Assembly: GCA_024699855.1 (NCBI GenBank)
Contig: JAMPIQ010000001.1
Span: 16,616,001 to 16,680,000, forward strand
Length of the DNA: 64,000 nucleotides
Source of the DNA: Aphelenchoides besseyi
Lineage: Eukaryota > Nematoda > Chromadorea > Rhabditida > Aphelenchoididae
Direction of reading: 5' to 3'
Positions 50,424-61,849 of the stretch are shown piece after piece; position 1 is the first letter of the stretch; the number at the start of each line of letters is the position of its first letter. A program made the translations under genes and the position numbers. The notes under the pieces are model-generated. The model did no database searches. It saw nothing but the letters and a program-made list of their open reading frames with translations, and was not told where the DNA came from.

Positions 50424-51217
50424 ATGCTCTCGACATTGCTCTTCTTCACGGTCATTGTCTTCAATTCGTTGGTCAAAGCGGATACTTGTGCTGTTCAACA
50501 CGGTGACGACGTGATTCTCAACGGATTGTGCAAAAACATCAAAGTTGATCTCTACAAGAAAAACAGCGATTTCTATCCTAAGTTCTGCTTCACAATGATG
50601 AGTACGAGTAACATGGAAGTTCAAACCAAGTAAGTTAAGCGAAATACATTGAATTGATCTTGCAGAATAACCATGAAATTTGGTAAAAAAGATTACAACG
50701 CGCAGTATGTTGGATCGTCAATCAAACAGTTCATCATCATTAATTGTGAGTTCAAATTGAGGTTTTGGAAACAATTGGGTTTTAGATTACAATGTCATAT
50801 ACTTGAACTCCAGCGGGTGCATCGGAAGAACGACGGTGTCTTTTGGATCGGCAACGTTCAATGATCCCATTTCTATTTCTAATAAGAACGACGGTTATAT
50901 TTTGGCGGTCGAGTTTGCGTTGCAAAATCCGTTGCCTGCATTGCGTATCAGATTCGTAGGTCCACTAGTTTGGAGAGATGATCCAAAATCTTTCAGCTCG
51001 ATGCACTTCTCTACAAGCCTTTGAAGATCACATTCGAACAATACAATCAAACTTTCTTGTTTCGTATGTCGCTGTCTGATATGAGGTTAATTTCACATCT
51101 AACTCGCAATAATCTCAATTTTTCAGCGCTATTTTCTTGTGCTTTGTTGTCGCTATCTTCATTATTTACGTTGAACTTCGTCTGTTGATGCTATGTTTTA
51201 TCAACTGTGATCTGTGA
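50424..51217 (+). CDS. unassigned type I membrane protein
   Basis: Five exons with introns 50630-50665, 50746-50785, 50956-50996 and 51086-51126, frame kept at every junction. About 195 residues: signal peptide MLSTLLFFTVIVFNSLVKA, an extracellular part with few Cys (DTCAVQHG, NGLCKN, FCFTMM, SGCIGRTT), then a C-terminal membrane helix AIFLCFVVAIFIIYVELRLL with a short tail. No known domain. It sits 0.5 kb upstream of another surface protein gene on the same strand, and the two may be related in function or origin, though no clear sequence match was seen. Confidence 0.6.
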
Positions 51218-51727
51218 ATGTTGCGCGTACAATTTTGTGTTTAAAAGATCGTAATAAACCGATTTGTTTGTTGTGTTTTATCATTACAATTGAAATGTAC
51301 AGATTAAAGAACATCTCTAAAGTGCAATATTCTCCGATCAATTGTTCAAAACATGTGCTTATGAATTCGAATACGTTGATCTTGAATTTTATTTCCAATT
51401 CTTTGTATCCGAAAGTAAGTTTATGCTCAAACATCGATTTCGCATCATAACTCGTGGTTGCTGAAACAAACTTCCTGCTGTTCATGAATGTAGTCGAGTC
51501 AAACAGTTTAACAACACGCTATGGTGCCAAATCGAAATCGCCGTCTACAATGAAATTGGAGAATCATTGCTCAAGATCTAATGATCAGTAAATGAGCGTT
51601 TGAACAACCAATTTGTCTTGATGGATATTTTTGTATGAGAAGTGAAAACAAATAACATTTTCATTTGTGTCGTTTTGCTTTGTGGTGGTCCTTAGTTGTG
51701 TCTATTTTGCTCTGCTTTGTGGTTGTG
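51218..51727. other. intergenic between two surface-protein genes
   Basis: About 0.5 kb, AT-rich. An open frame runs into the next gene from 51665 without an ATG, so part of this stretch may be 5' coding sequence of that gene. Confidence 0.4.
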
Positions 51728-53206
51728 ATGATTGGTTATGACCATTGGGCCATTGAAATCGGCATGCTTGCCATGATAGCAATGGTCGTCGGAGATGATG
51801 GTTGGGGTCCAACTGGTGAGTTTAAAGATGTCGAAAAGAAGTTCACGTTTGTTTTAGCTAAACCCGACTACATCAAGGATCCTAAATGCCTTCCAGTTAA
51901 GGAGAACGATTTTGCGGAGTACATGGAATTGTGGTCGTATGAGCATCCTAAGAATGCAAAATTATTTTTTAAATGTATGTTGCCCATAATCTTTATTCAA
52001 ATGGAAAGTTGTTTCAGCGACTTTAGGACAAAGTGACGGTTACGCAACTAATTTAAACGATCACAATAACGACGTTTCAATCCCCATTCCTATTTACGGC
52101 GAGGACAAGTACGTTTACTATACAATGAAATGGATTGACCGACAAAAGCCTACGATGTGGTTTTCGTTGTTTTCTCCGTAGGTTTCCGTTCAATGTTTGC
52201 AATGAATTCTTGTTTAGCATCAATTATCAATCGAAAGGAATGCATTACACATACAACGAGACAAATCCAAACTACGAGATGATCGAAGGTCGCAAATTTC
52301 ACTTCTCGTTCTACCACTACATATTCGTTAATTCAACTCACTTCTTTGATTCAAAGAAGGCTGGTGACTATATGTAAGTATTTAACTGAAAACTGAAAAA
52401 ATAATCTTTGTAGCTTGGCAAATGCTCCGCCTCCTATATTAGACGGTCCCTTCGAATTGTCAGGTGCGGTTTTTCCCGACTTGCAATACATCTCAAATAT
52501 CCCAAACACTCTGATGACTCCATTCATTAAGAAACAAGTGATTCAAGATTGCCACGTGAGTTTTTTATTGTAGCGTAATTCGCTGTTTAGAAGAAATACT
52601 GCATCTTGAACATGGACAATCCAGGAAGTGGTGCTATTTGGTCCAGCGAAACGGAGCACTACGTTCTGTACAAGAACGGTGTCTTTCTGCTTGCCAACGA
52701 AATTCAGGGATCCATGGACATTTATTACACGTTAAAACACGCCGCAACTGGTCAATGCTATTACTTTCCGAACAACTTGAAAACATTTGCGTCAAAAGAC
52801 CAATGGTTTGTTTTTGGTGATCGCTCGGTACCGGCAAAACTCATCGAACGCAAATGGATGATTCCCATCATCAAAGAAACGGACAATCTCATCAAGAACT
52901 TGCCGACCACAACTCCACGTCCGACAACTACGACCACGACTACGACAACGACGACGACCACTACTACGACTCGCCGTCCAACGACAACCACTGAAGCGAC
53001 AACCACCACTGAGAAGTCGTGAGTTTAAAGCCATAGACTGTCAGTTGTTTTGTTGAAGGCCAAAGTTGGGAATTGCACGTGTCGCCGTGAAAGAGGTCTG
53101 TACCACGACTCCAGAACCGAAGAAGTCGGGTGGTCCGGCGAAGGTCGTTGACTTGGTCGTTTTTGCGGTTTCGTTCTTCTTGATTACGGGATCGGTCTTC
53201 ATCTAA
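51728..53206 (+). CDS. mucin-like threonine-rich cell-surface protein
   Basis: Six exons with introns 51975-52017, 52178-52217, 52374-52413, 52556-52590 and 53019-53058. After a hydrophobic N-terminus (ILLCFVVVMIGY ... IGMLAMIAMVVG) comes an ectodomain of about 330 residues with scattered Cys and no known domain. A Thr/Pro-rich stretch (PTTTPRPTTTTTTTT and similar) follows, then a C-terminal hydrophobic segment VVDLVVFAVSFFLITGSVFI ending the protein, as in GPI-anchored or tail-anchored surface proteins. The Thr run would be heavily O-glycosylated. The start is uncertain: the frame is open back to about 51665 but without ATG, so either the ATG at 51728 is used or an upstream exon exists. Confidence 0.6.
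52906..53010 (+). repeat. ACN-codon (threonine) low-complexity tract
   Basis: Simple repeat of ACN codons within the mucin-like gene, encoding a run of Thr broken by Pro/Arg. Prone to length change; the complementary strand gives a matching Val/Gly-rich shadow ORF. Confidence 0.85.
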
Positions 53207-53542
53207 ACTACGTAATCCCAAATTAATCGTTTGATTCGTTTATTGTCGTAGTGATTAGGATAAAAATTTAACTGTGTTTTGGTAAGAAAGTTTAGTTGAT
53301 TATTGCCTTAAATGACAGTCAACTTCAAGTAAGTCAACGATTTTAGAACCCCGAAACGCGTGTTGCCATCGTTTCTTGAGATTAAAAAAAAAGCTTGAAA
53401 TCGTTGATTAACAAAGAAAGTGCTATTAAAAGAGCCTGCGTTAAGTGAATGGTTGGACTCAAATTATTATAGCAAAGTTGTGCATATTAGCTTTCTCTTC
53501 ATTGCACGCTAATGATGTTTATTAACTTAAATCTCAACACGG

Positions 53543-53962
53543 TTAACACAATCCATTACATCCACGAACATCGTGAACGAAGTTGACAGTCAAAATACCA
53601 CGAGCCGGATCGTTCGATTCAAAAGCCAATGGAACACTTCCACATTGAGTACATCCGTGTTCGCGCAATCGACCCAAAAGCTTCTTCACCCATGTGCCAC
53701 GATTTCGCCCTTTCCATAGGTCGTCTCCTTGAAAGAAGGCACAAATTCCTTCGTTGTCGTGGAAAACCTTGTTGAAACTTCGAACACACGCGATGTGATC
53801 ACCGGCGTTGTAGTAGCGATTCGGATCAATTTTGTCGGCCAATTTAACGAGTTCGCCCATGCCATGAAAAGTGGTCCAACAAAGTCCCGATCCACGACAG
53901 TTAACTCCTAAGGAGTTAGTCAACGTAACAACACATGCCAATGGAATGACGCTTTTCAACAT
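53543..53962 (-). CDS. KP4 killer-toxin-fold secreted protein (HGT candidate)
   Basis: Intronless minus-strand gene of 139 codons. The ATG at 53962 starts a signal peptide (MLKSVIPLACVVTLTNS); an upstream in-frame ATG at 54001 would add 13 polar residues and is less likely. The mature part has eight Cys and matches the fungal KP4/Kp4-like pattern along its length: NCRGSGLC near the start, IDPNRYYNAGDHIACV in the middle, and HGCTQCGSVPL followed by GILTVNFV near the end. KP4 blocks Ca2+ channels in target fungi; Kp4-like genes are widespread in fungi and known in mosses, and in this setting the gene suggests transfer from a fungus. All cysteines look intact and there are no stops or shifts. 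The role in the animal is unknown; defence against fungi is a guess. Confidence 0.85.
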   Translation of the reverse strand: MLKSVIPLACVVTLTNSLGVNCRGSGLCWTTFHGMGELVKLADKIDPNRYYNAGDHIACVRSFNKVFHDNEGICAFFQGDDLWKGRNRGTWVKKLLGRLREHGCTQCGSVPLAFESNDPARGILTVNFVHDVRGCNGLC

Positions 53963-55115
53963 CTTGTGTGTATTTTTAACAAGTTGAATTGTACACTCCA
54001 ACAGTAAGATTGTTATCAGACAAGGGAAACTAGACTGTTGTTTATGAGGTTGAATCGACGTCTTTTATAGAGAAAAGGTGATTGAGAAGCAAAAGGTCGA
54101 GTGCGACTGAGTAATTAGTTACAGGTCAGAGAATCAACCCTAATCGGTTTAATACTGTTGAATAACTGGAATGACTAAGCATGTAAACACTATTCACGAA
54201 GGGCGAGTAAACTTATTTGTTAGTTTGTGAATGATCAGAGGTTTGGTATTACACAAACGGCAACTTAACCGCGACGAACTAAAACGTTGAAAATTTTTGG
54301 TTCTTCGGACTCATCAATTTTTTGTTACACTTATCAACATTCTCTCGTCAGAGTCCAATTTTTTCAATATTACCGATAACAATAATGCAATTAGAATCGC
54401 GTTTATTCAACACAACAATAAGAACTGAATGTCATCATCCTGGAATTGAATTTATCACAATGGACAACAGATTGAGTTTTTCGACAATTTACTGAAATAC
54501 CAATCTTTGAATCCCGGATTAAACTGAGCGTACCAGTGCTTTGACCGCAAAAGTTAAGTTGGCAAGCAAATCTACCTTCCTTAAATCCCAGTTGAAATAA
54601 TAAGCTTGTACCCTTACCCAATTACTTCATTAGATCAAGAATAGGCAGAGACTCTTGCAAAGTAATTAAAACTTATGAACTATTAAATGACATAAGTAAT
54701 TTTTGATGGTAATACTAAAAATTATACTGTTTCGAATAAAAAGACGATTTAAAAATAGAGTTGATTAAAGTTCCAAGCGATGAAAATAGCAATAATGAAT
54801 CAAAACTTGTATAGCAAATTAAATCTAAAACGCCTAGAAAAAGTAAGCGATAGCTAAACAAGAAGAACAAACAATTTTTGAATACATTAACCGATAATTT
54901 AGCTATGAAATTGAATCAAGTAAAGAAAGTCAAGACTTCTTAAATACATCGAAAAGTAAAGAAATTAAAAGTAAAGTTAGTTATTAGTTTATACAGAATC
55001 ATTACTTATCTAGAAAAGCTGTTCTCTTATATCTGATTAAACGAATAGGTTACCACTATCAAATTCAATAGAATTGTTATTAGAATCTACTAATTTTAAA
55101 AACATTTTATTTTGT
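53963..55115. other. AT-rich intergenic stretch
   Basis: About 1.15 kb, clearly more AT-rich than the rest, with no ORF worth naming. Only a short minus ORF at 54403-54621. It may include the flank of the decayed transposase at 55.1-56.4 kb. Confidence 0.5.
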
Positions 55116-56400
55116 TCACTTGAGACGCTGTGGTAAATCATTTCTCTTGGTTTTGCCGTTAAAACTGTATTGAACGAGATGTTGAAACTGTTCTATCGCT
55201 TCGCCGTCATCGTAGCCCGCTTGTCTCCACAAGTGTCTGCGGAAATCGTCAAATCGCAGAGCAGAAAACTGATTGTGGGTTAGTAACATTAGTTTGATCG
55301 CGTTGTTGCGTTAATACATCATTGTTTCGGTGTTGAACAGAATCGCGTGATCGTGGACTTGGCGGATAAAATTCTTCCACATTCGTAAAAAAAGACGTTT
55401 AGAGGCTGCGCCAAGTAGGTGACGTGCTCGGGAATAATTCGAATGTTGATTTGGGGATCCCGTGGTCGAACGGATTTGACCGCGTCTTCATTAATGTTCG
55501 GTCCTCAAACTGCTTACGTGTAACACACCAGAATGCCAACGGCCCTTTCTCTGATGATTGTTTTGCCCGATCTTTTTATTCAATTAATTCTGTTCCTAGT
55601 ACCCCGACGCATAAACTCTTTCTCGTAAATTGTTTACTTACTCGGAACTAAACAATTAAGAAAGCCAAACCATGAATCCAAAATGAAGATTCCGTTGTGG
55701 CATGAACAGGAACGCGCATTCATCCTTGAACTTCTGCATGGTTTCGATATTGATGATGGAATTTCGCTCCGAAGTCCGATCATGTTCCGACAGTCATTTT
55801 CTGGCTGCAAAAAGATGGTTAGGTCATACAAAACAAGTGGACTTACGCGTTACGCAAAGTGCCTGATGTTCCGACCGAAAACACCATATGGCCCTTTCAA
55901 TTGCACGAACAGTCGCGAGTGAAGTGTTCCGTCCATCGAAACCAACGGCACAACGGTAAAGGAATGGGTCATCGTACTGGTGAAACTTGTGCGTCCATAC
56001 ACTTGTCGTTGACCACGATAGGTGGGCCCACGTTCCCAGTGAAATTCCAATTGACATCCGCAGTGATCGGAGTTGTAGACAGAATTCGCAGGAATACAAA
56101 GACGTTGAACTTCTTCCCGAATTTGGGCCACAAAATTTTGAGCGGTTGTCGAGCGTTGTTCTTCGGTGTTTTTTGCGACGCGCGAGTCACAAACTTCGTA
56201 ACTTCCTGTCGACGATTCCAAAACGTTTGTTTGAAACGGTCGCACCATGAGTTGGATGCATTGAACGTAATCGGTTCCGTTAGCTCGTCGTTTGAGTTCG
56301 CAGAAAAACGGCGCCAATCGTACGATCGGATGACTCTACGATTGTTTTTGGCTTCCTGGTACTTCGTGTAAGTCGCTGTTTAATTTCGAGTAGAGCTCGT
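55116..56400 (-). pseudogene. DDE-type transposase-like pseudogene
   Basis: Minus-strand remains of a transposase type common in invertebrate genomes. N to C: a helix-turn-helix-like piece (WCDRFKQTFWNRR, EVTKFVTR), the first catalytic region in changed form (VYNSDHCGCQLEFHWERG), TMTHSFTVVPLVSMDGTLHS and FVQLKGPYGVFGRN, a second acidic region (GIFILDSWFGFLN), then IIPEHVTYLAQPLNVFFYEC, and a C-terminal part (AIKLMLLTHNQFSALRFDDF). Pieces lie in different frames and a TAA interrupts the last block (around 55310-55320), so it is inactive. No terminal inverted repeats were found. Family match is by pattern memory, moderate certainty. Confidence 0.6.
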
Positions 56401-56580
56401 CTTCGCGTTACCAATTCCGCTTCATTCCTTAACCATTGAAATTTGAATCTCAAAGACTCATAAAATGAATTGATTGCACATAACTTACATTTTGAATCGC
56501 TTCAAAGCCGTTTCGGTTCCGAGAAATCGGTGCTTATGAAGAGCCGACTTGGATTAACAGCTTGCAAGATTTGTTGATTG

Positions 56581-56756
56581 TCTCGAACGGTTGTGAAGTA
56601 AAGTTGAACGGGCAGTTGATTGGTTTTAATGAGAAGTCGTTACACATTTGGATCTCAGAAATAGTTGGAGTCCATTTCTGATCCTCCAACAAGTGTGAAC
56701 AAGTTCGTCATCGTTGACCAATAACGTACTCCAACTACGTCCATTAAGTTGAAGTA
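56581..56756. repeat. inverted copy of 13064-13241
   Basis: About 175 bp, reverse-complement match to 13064-13241, ending exactly at the TA where the Tc1/mariner element begins. The reading GCEVKLNGQLIGFNEKSLHI ending in VHF and a stop is kept on the plus strand, and it extends upstream here (EEPTWINSLQDLLIVSNGC). Confidence 0.6.
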
Positions 56757-58425
56757 TAGGGTGGGGCAAAATGAACTCCCGTCGGTTTTTTCGCAATAAC
56801 TCTTTTGTCGATGATTTTTTTCTGAACAAGTTATACATTTTCTTGGTCCCTATAGTCCCCATTCTCAAATGAAAACAAAGTTAAAATTTTGAAAATTTGA
56901 AAAAATTTCACTTTACCCCCTCTTTGGTCCAATGTTGTCGATCAGTTTAAAACAGTTTTGAATGTTTGAAATTGAAGCGTTTAATTAACAAATTAACAAC
57001 AAAACAAATGATTAACGGATTTCCACTTGGCCGCCTTCACGCTCCAAGCATTGATGAAGACGACGAGGAAAACTGGCCGCAATTCGTTCTCTCATTTCGC
57101 GATTTTGCCGAAGGTCGTTGGCAACTTCCACGATTGCTGCTCTCAGTTCCTCAAGAGTGACTGACGGCTGATCCCGGTGGAATATCCGGCTCTTCATGAA
57201 CCCCCAAATGGAATAATCCATCCAAGTGAGGTCGAGACTCCGAGGAGGCCACGCAACAGGAGCCGGGTGTTGTCGGGTTCCCCGGGCTATTCATCGATTT
57301 GGAAAAAAACGATCAAGCACTGCAAGAACGTTATTTCCAATATGCGGTGGAGCACCGTCTTGTTGAAAAACAAGGTCATCGAAATTTGGCCAAGTTTGCA
57401 ACTCTGGAACCACCAAATTTTCGAGCGTTCGTTGCATCCATTGGGCATTAATTCCTCTTTCGGTACCTTCCGGTTCCCAAAAAAAGGGCCCAACGACTCC
57501 TTCAACGCCAACGCCCATCCACACAGACAACTTGAGAGGATGAAGTCGACGAACATCGAACCAATACGGGTTTTCATCCGCCCACATGATCCAATCTTGT
57601 CGATTCACTCCCCCATCGAGATGAAAGTGGGCCTCGTCTGTAAACACGAGGTTTGACAGACGAGCGGGATCTGCCGTTTGTCGCTCCAATTCACCTCGAG
57701 CAAAATCGATTCGTGCATCATAGTCGGGTTCGTTGAGTGCGTGCGCCATTTGAAGATGATAAGGACGAAACTTCAAATCATCTTTCAGAATTCTTCGTAA
57801 AGTCGTTCGCGACATCGAAGAAGTTGAAACGTCCGTTTCTTCGTTATCATTGGTGCTTTGAACGAAAGGATTGCGGCGGGTGGAAAGATGCGGATTGGCA
57901 GTGAAAGCATCTCGAACATCAGCAATTGCTTCTTCAGAACGAACTTGTCTAAAAAAAACGAGCAAATCAAAATTTGAGAAGTGAGTTTGTTAACGCATTT
58001 TGGTTTGTTCTTTCCTCTTTGTCCATGAAGATTTCCCGTAGTCCGAAGCATTTCATCCCATGATTTGATTGTTTTCATATCGGGAACTCGAGCTTGACTA
58101 TTTTGAACTTCGCGACGAACTCGACTTTGAAACTTCCAATAATCATAATGTTCTTCGATGAAAATTCGCAAAAATGCAGCTTTTTGAACGACCGTGTAAC
58201 TCATTGCAGACGAAAACAAAGAAAACCGCACATGGTCAAGATCGACAACATTGGACCAAAGAGGGGTAAAGTGAAATTTTTTCAAATTTTCAAAATTTTA
58301 ACTTTGTTTTCATTTGAGAATGGGGACTATAGGGACCAAGAAAATGTATAACTTGTTCAGAAAAAAATCATCGACAAAAAAGTTATTCGCAAAAAACCGA
58401 CGGGAGTTCATTTCGGCCCACCCTG
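56757..58425. mobile_element. Tc1/mariner-superfamily element with long TIRs
   Basis: 1,669-bp element flanked by TA (56755-56756 and 58426-58427). Terminal inverted repeats: 56757-56943 and 58240-58425, about 187 bp and near-identical apart from a few changes at the tips (TAGGGTGGGGC on the left, CAGGGTGGGCC on the inverted right). Carries one minus-strand transposase gene, now broken. Confidence 0.9.
57012..58204 (-). pseudogene. Tc1/mariner transposase (DD41D-like), nonsense-mutated
   Basis: N-terminal HTH part MSYTVVQKAAFLRIFIE to LHGQRGKNKPK. The catalytic domain holds NLVFTDEAHFHLDG (first Asp), LVFQQDGAPPH (second Asp), and WPPRSLDLTWMDYSIWG (third Asp, about 41 residues after the second). 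An in-frame TGA follows FFPNR (around 57287) at the place where the family usually has Trp, and the same frame then continues as IARGTRQHPAPVAWPPRS. A 46-nt GT...AG segment at 57949-57994 could be an intron, but removing it does not restore frame, so a second lesion is likely near 57.97 kb. The C-terminus ends at 57012. Confidence 0.85.
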
Positions 58426-58427
58426 TA

Positions 58428-59541
58428 GTTTACACACATATCTGACACATGTATGTAATGCAACAGTAAAACGAAATTGTAAATAAAGATTGCGCATTGA
58501 GATGGTTTCAATAAAAACGGAAACTGGAAACTGCTGTTGCATTGTAGCCAGTAAATTTATTGCTTCACCTTCAAAAACTCGATTTCAAATAATTTGGCGG
58601 AAAGTCTTCGATTCCTATTGTTGGAGATCGATGTGGTTTGTACCGTTTGTTTTTAATAGAAAATAAAGAGTCCCTACCTTATATGAAGTTGATCGAATAT
58701 GTTCGCGCAAATCCGTCGATTTATAACCTGAAGAATGAACGACAGGTATTACAAGCGAAACAAATGTTAAGTGGATTCCAAAGCACCGGCGTTTTACACA
58801 AATTGAAGTTCTATTAAGCCCTTAGTAAATTCAACATTTGTAAGTGCTTTTCAGTCAAAATTTGAACCATTATTTCAAATTCCAGGTCCACTACGTCATT
58901 GACGAGCATTCCTTCGAGTTCAATCTCAAGCTCTCCAACAGATTCACAAAAATAGGTAAAATTATGTGTTCTTATTGTTTACTTTGTATTCCATCTCACA
59001 ACAAATTATACTGATTAAATGAGCTAGAAAAGCAATTTGCCAACGACGAATCACAAAGTCAACCATTTACATCTCCGACATTTGCATCTTCTAAATCGGA
59101 CACACAATGCACTTGAACTCAATTTCTCTATTCGAAGAACAACTACTGAACTTGCTTTAAGACAATTATTGGAAATGCAAACGCTCAAAGAGTAGTTCTT
59201 AGCATCAAAATGAAAAAAGTACATCGAAAGTTGCGTTTATACAGTAGCGAACGAGCAAAAATCTGGACACTTTTCTTCTAAGAAATGTCGTTCAGTTTTT
59301 CCATTGTTTCTTATTGTTTTTGTTATTCATTTACTGCAATGAATTCAAGAGTTAAAACCAGTTTACAAATCGAGCAGTTGATTCTAAAATTACGAGGTAT
59401 TGAAGAGCTGACATTCGATTCAATTGAGCGGCAATGTACAAAAAGGAGAGAAATTATGAACACCGACTTCATTACATGGGTTTCGGTTGTAGTAAAAAGT
59501 GTTGATTTAGAATTTTAACGGATAAAAGGGAAAATGTCGAG
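58428..59541. other. intergenic with exon-like scraps
   Basis: About 1.1 kb. Short open pieces with splice-like borders occur around 58700-58820 (NLKNERQVLQAKQML) and 58886-58955 (VHYVIDEHSFEFNLKLSNRF) on the plus strand, with stops between them. They may be relics of the same dispersed family as in 12-15 kb. No complete gene. Confidence 0.4.
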
Positions 59542-61083
59542 TCATTGGTTGGCAATTTCAGGTTGGCTGTCGAAAAACTCTTCAAAGCCATCGAGTTGGC
59601 GTATTTCATTGTAATTCGCGTAAGTGAACTTCAATGCGTGGACGCGCAACTCTTTGAGATGCGGACGATCGAAAGCCAGTTGGAGGACCGAGAGCACGTT
59701 TTTGGTGGTCAAATTGGTAACGATCGAGTCGACGCAAATTTTCTGAAAAATAGAATGTAAGAGCATAAAAGCGGAGAAACGCACCACAAGACTGTCGATT
59801 TGATAGTAGTCGGCAACGGGCAAAAGTTCAGCGGCAATGTCGTTCAGATTGTCAACCTTGTTCTCGTAGATGTAAATGAGCATCTTTTCGACCATGGCAA
59901 CTTCAAAATCGTCGATCCTAACCACTCCGCTCGTTTGTTCTTTGATTTTCTTGTCGAACATTGCGCGAAAGATTGGAGAGCTGCCAGAAACAATTGCTCT
60001 ACAAATCTAAAAGTGAAACTTGGGTGTGAATAAAGCAAATAAATATCAACCTTGAAAATCTTGTTGTCGACGTGAATTTCAGCATCCGAGAAGAAGGGAT
60101 TGTTGAAAAAGGATGCAAACCCCTGATCGAAAATCGGTTCATGCGGAGGCGCTACGAAGGCGGTGATTGGACGAATGTTGCAATAGATGTTAAACGGGCC
60201 TTCGACAATGAATTTCTCAAGTCGGATTAGCCTTTCGTAGTGCGAACAGCCATGAGCCGCACCATTCAAAAAATCATGATTGAATGCTGAAACCGAAAAA
60301 ACTAGAGAGTGGGAAAAAGAAACTTACAAATTTTGCGCAGTCGGCGACTCGCGTTTTCCAACCAAAGTTCGAATTGGATGGCCAATTTGGAGTGGGCACC
60401 AAACGTGTTCACTTTCAGTTCAAGTGCACAACAATTTTGGTAATCGCCACCGTCGCCGCGCGGATAGAAGACTATCGCAAATTTGACGGCTTCGAGTTGG
60501 GGAACCGTGAACTCTTCGCTTTCCCATGGTGTCCCCGTTTTGATGTCGGCGAATTGAGGGGCCAAGTCCGAGATTGGCCAACAGTGCAATGCGTTCGTGT
60601 CGGAAATTGAACCGACTGTTTTTACCGGATAACGCAAACGCAAGCAAACAAAGATTGTTTGCCAATGAACTAATTCGCGTTTTTGTTTCGCCGATAAAAA
60701 CGAACGCCAACACTTTGAGTCCGCGTTTATTTCGACGGGACGATTGAGGCCTAAAGAACGGAATTCAAAAACAGTAAACTTGTAAACTCACCTTTGGTTC
60801 GATAACGCCGCTTGTCATATGTTTCGATCCACGCGTTGCAGCTCATGATGATCGAAGAGTTGGCAGGCGGGTCCATGATATGCATTTCAATGCACGCATC
60901 CGTTGGCTGGATATTCTTTTTGGGTGTGAACCGCAAAAAGAATTTGATGGCTCCGAATTGGGGATGATCAAAGGCGAACAGTTCGCTTATCCACCAATCA
61001 TCGATGGACGCCTGTCTATAGCGTTTCACGTAATCGTCGATGCACCAAATCGCTACGGTCGAATCGTTCGAAGTGGAAGCCAT
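59542..61083 (-). CDS. MATH-BTB protein (intact copy)
   Basis: Five exons, all junctions in frame: MASTSNDSTVAIWCIDD ... YRTK joins GLNRPVEINAD; RKI joins SFNHDFLNGAAHG; HVDNKIFK joins ICRAIVSGSSP; YYQIDSLV joins KICVDSIV. Two MATH-like segments (about residues 10-90 and 140-240; second with FYPRGDGGDYQNCCALELK), a middle linker, a BTB/POZ domain (FFSDAEIHVDNKIFK, FRAMFDKKIKEQTSGVV, VEKMLIYIYENKV, LLPVADYYQIDSLV) and a short BACK-like helical end (EIRQLDGFEEFFDS). The family recruits substrates to CUL3 ubiquitin ligases and is greatly expanded in nematodes. Same architecture as the broken copy at 3.3-4.8 kb, 55 kb away in the opposite orientation. Confidence 0.85.
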
Positions 61084-61226
61084 TTCTGAAAAACAGTTTA
61101 ATGAGTTCAAGTCAAGAATGTCGCGATAAGTTTGGTCCATCGAGAAAAATCCGAATGCGCATATCGGTGCGAGTGACCGGATCGCGACGGAAGGAACTCC
61201 GCTAACCGCCGCCCCTATTCGTCGCC

Positions 61227-61423
61227 ATGGATTCGATGGGTGTTCCAGGGGCTAATCGACGCATTGGCACTAAGGCTGCTTTCCCACCCCTGAAGCAAGT
61301 GATGTTTTCGGGGTAAGGTTTGGATCGAGTCAATTTTTTGTAATAATCAATTTCGATTTGTTTAGGTCATTGCTGGCGATCATGCGATTTAAAGTAATGA
61401 ATAGACGGCGAATCAAAGGTTAG
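61227..61423 (+). CDS. unassigned 48-residue small protein
   Basis: Two small exons (61227-61312 and 61366-61423) joined by an intron with GTAAGG donor and TTTAG acceptor. Product starts MDSMGVPGANRRIGTKAAFP and ends MNRRRIKG, a basic peptide without a known domain. Lies head-to-head with the MATH-BTB gene (144 bp between starts). Clean splice sites and a G-rich, codon-like first exon argue for a real gene; the small size argues caution. Confidence 0.35.
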
Positions 61424-61849
61424 AGATTTTAAAGTGAGTGTTCCAAAAATTCGCAAACCGAGAAGCTCGTTGTTTTCAAATTTGTCTGTTGAGTAAAATA
61501 AACTTGTCGTCTCGTTTTTCGGAATGTCTAGAAGAATCAACTTGCAAAGAAATGAAACGTCAAAGACTATGTATACAAGCTGAACAAATTTTCGCGAAGA
61601 ACGGAAGTAAAATTGGTGAACATTGCAGTTGCATTCGATATTGGAGCTTCAGTGGATTTACAGGGTGTCCCAGCGAATTTCAAACATTTGAAAGGCTTAT
61701 AACTTTCTTCATAACCAACCGATTTTGATGCGCTTTTTTGTGCCCGATCGCAAATTTTATGCCATTTTGTTTCATGCTAACAGATCTTTAAATTTATTTT
61801 GGTAGGCGCCGTAAATTGATTTTGGCAAAATGAACGCTTTTTTCCTTTT

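Noticed and set aside
52634..53034. minus-strand Val-rich ORFs
   Set aside because: Complement of the ACN threonine tract.
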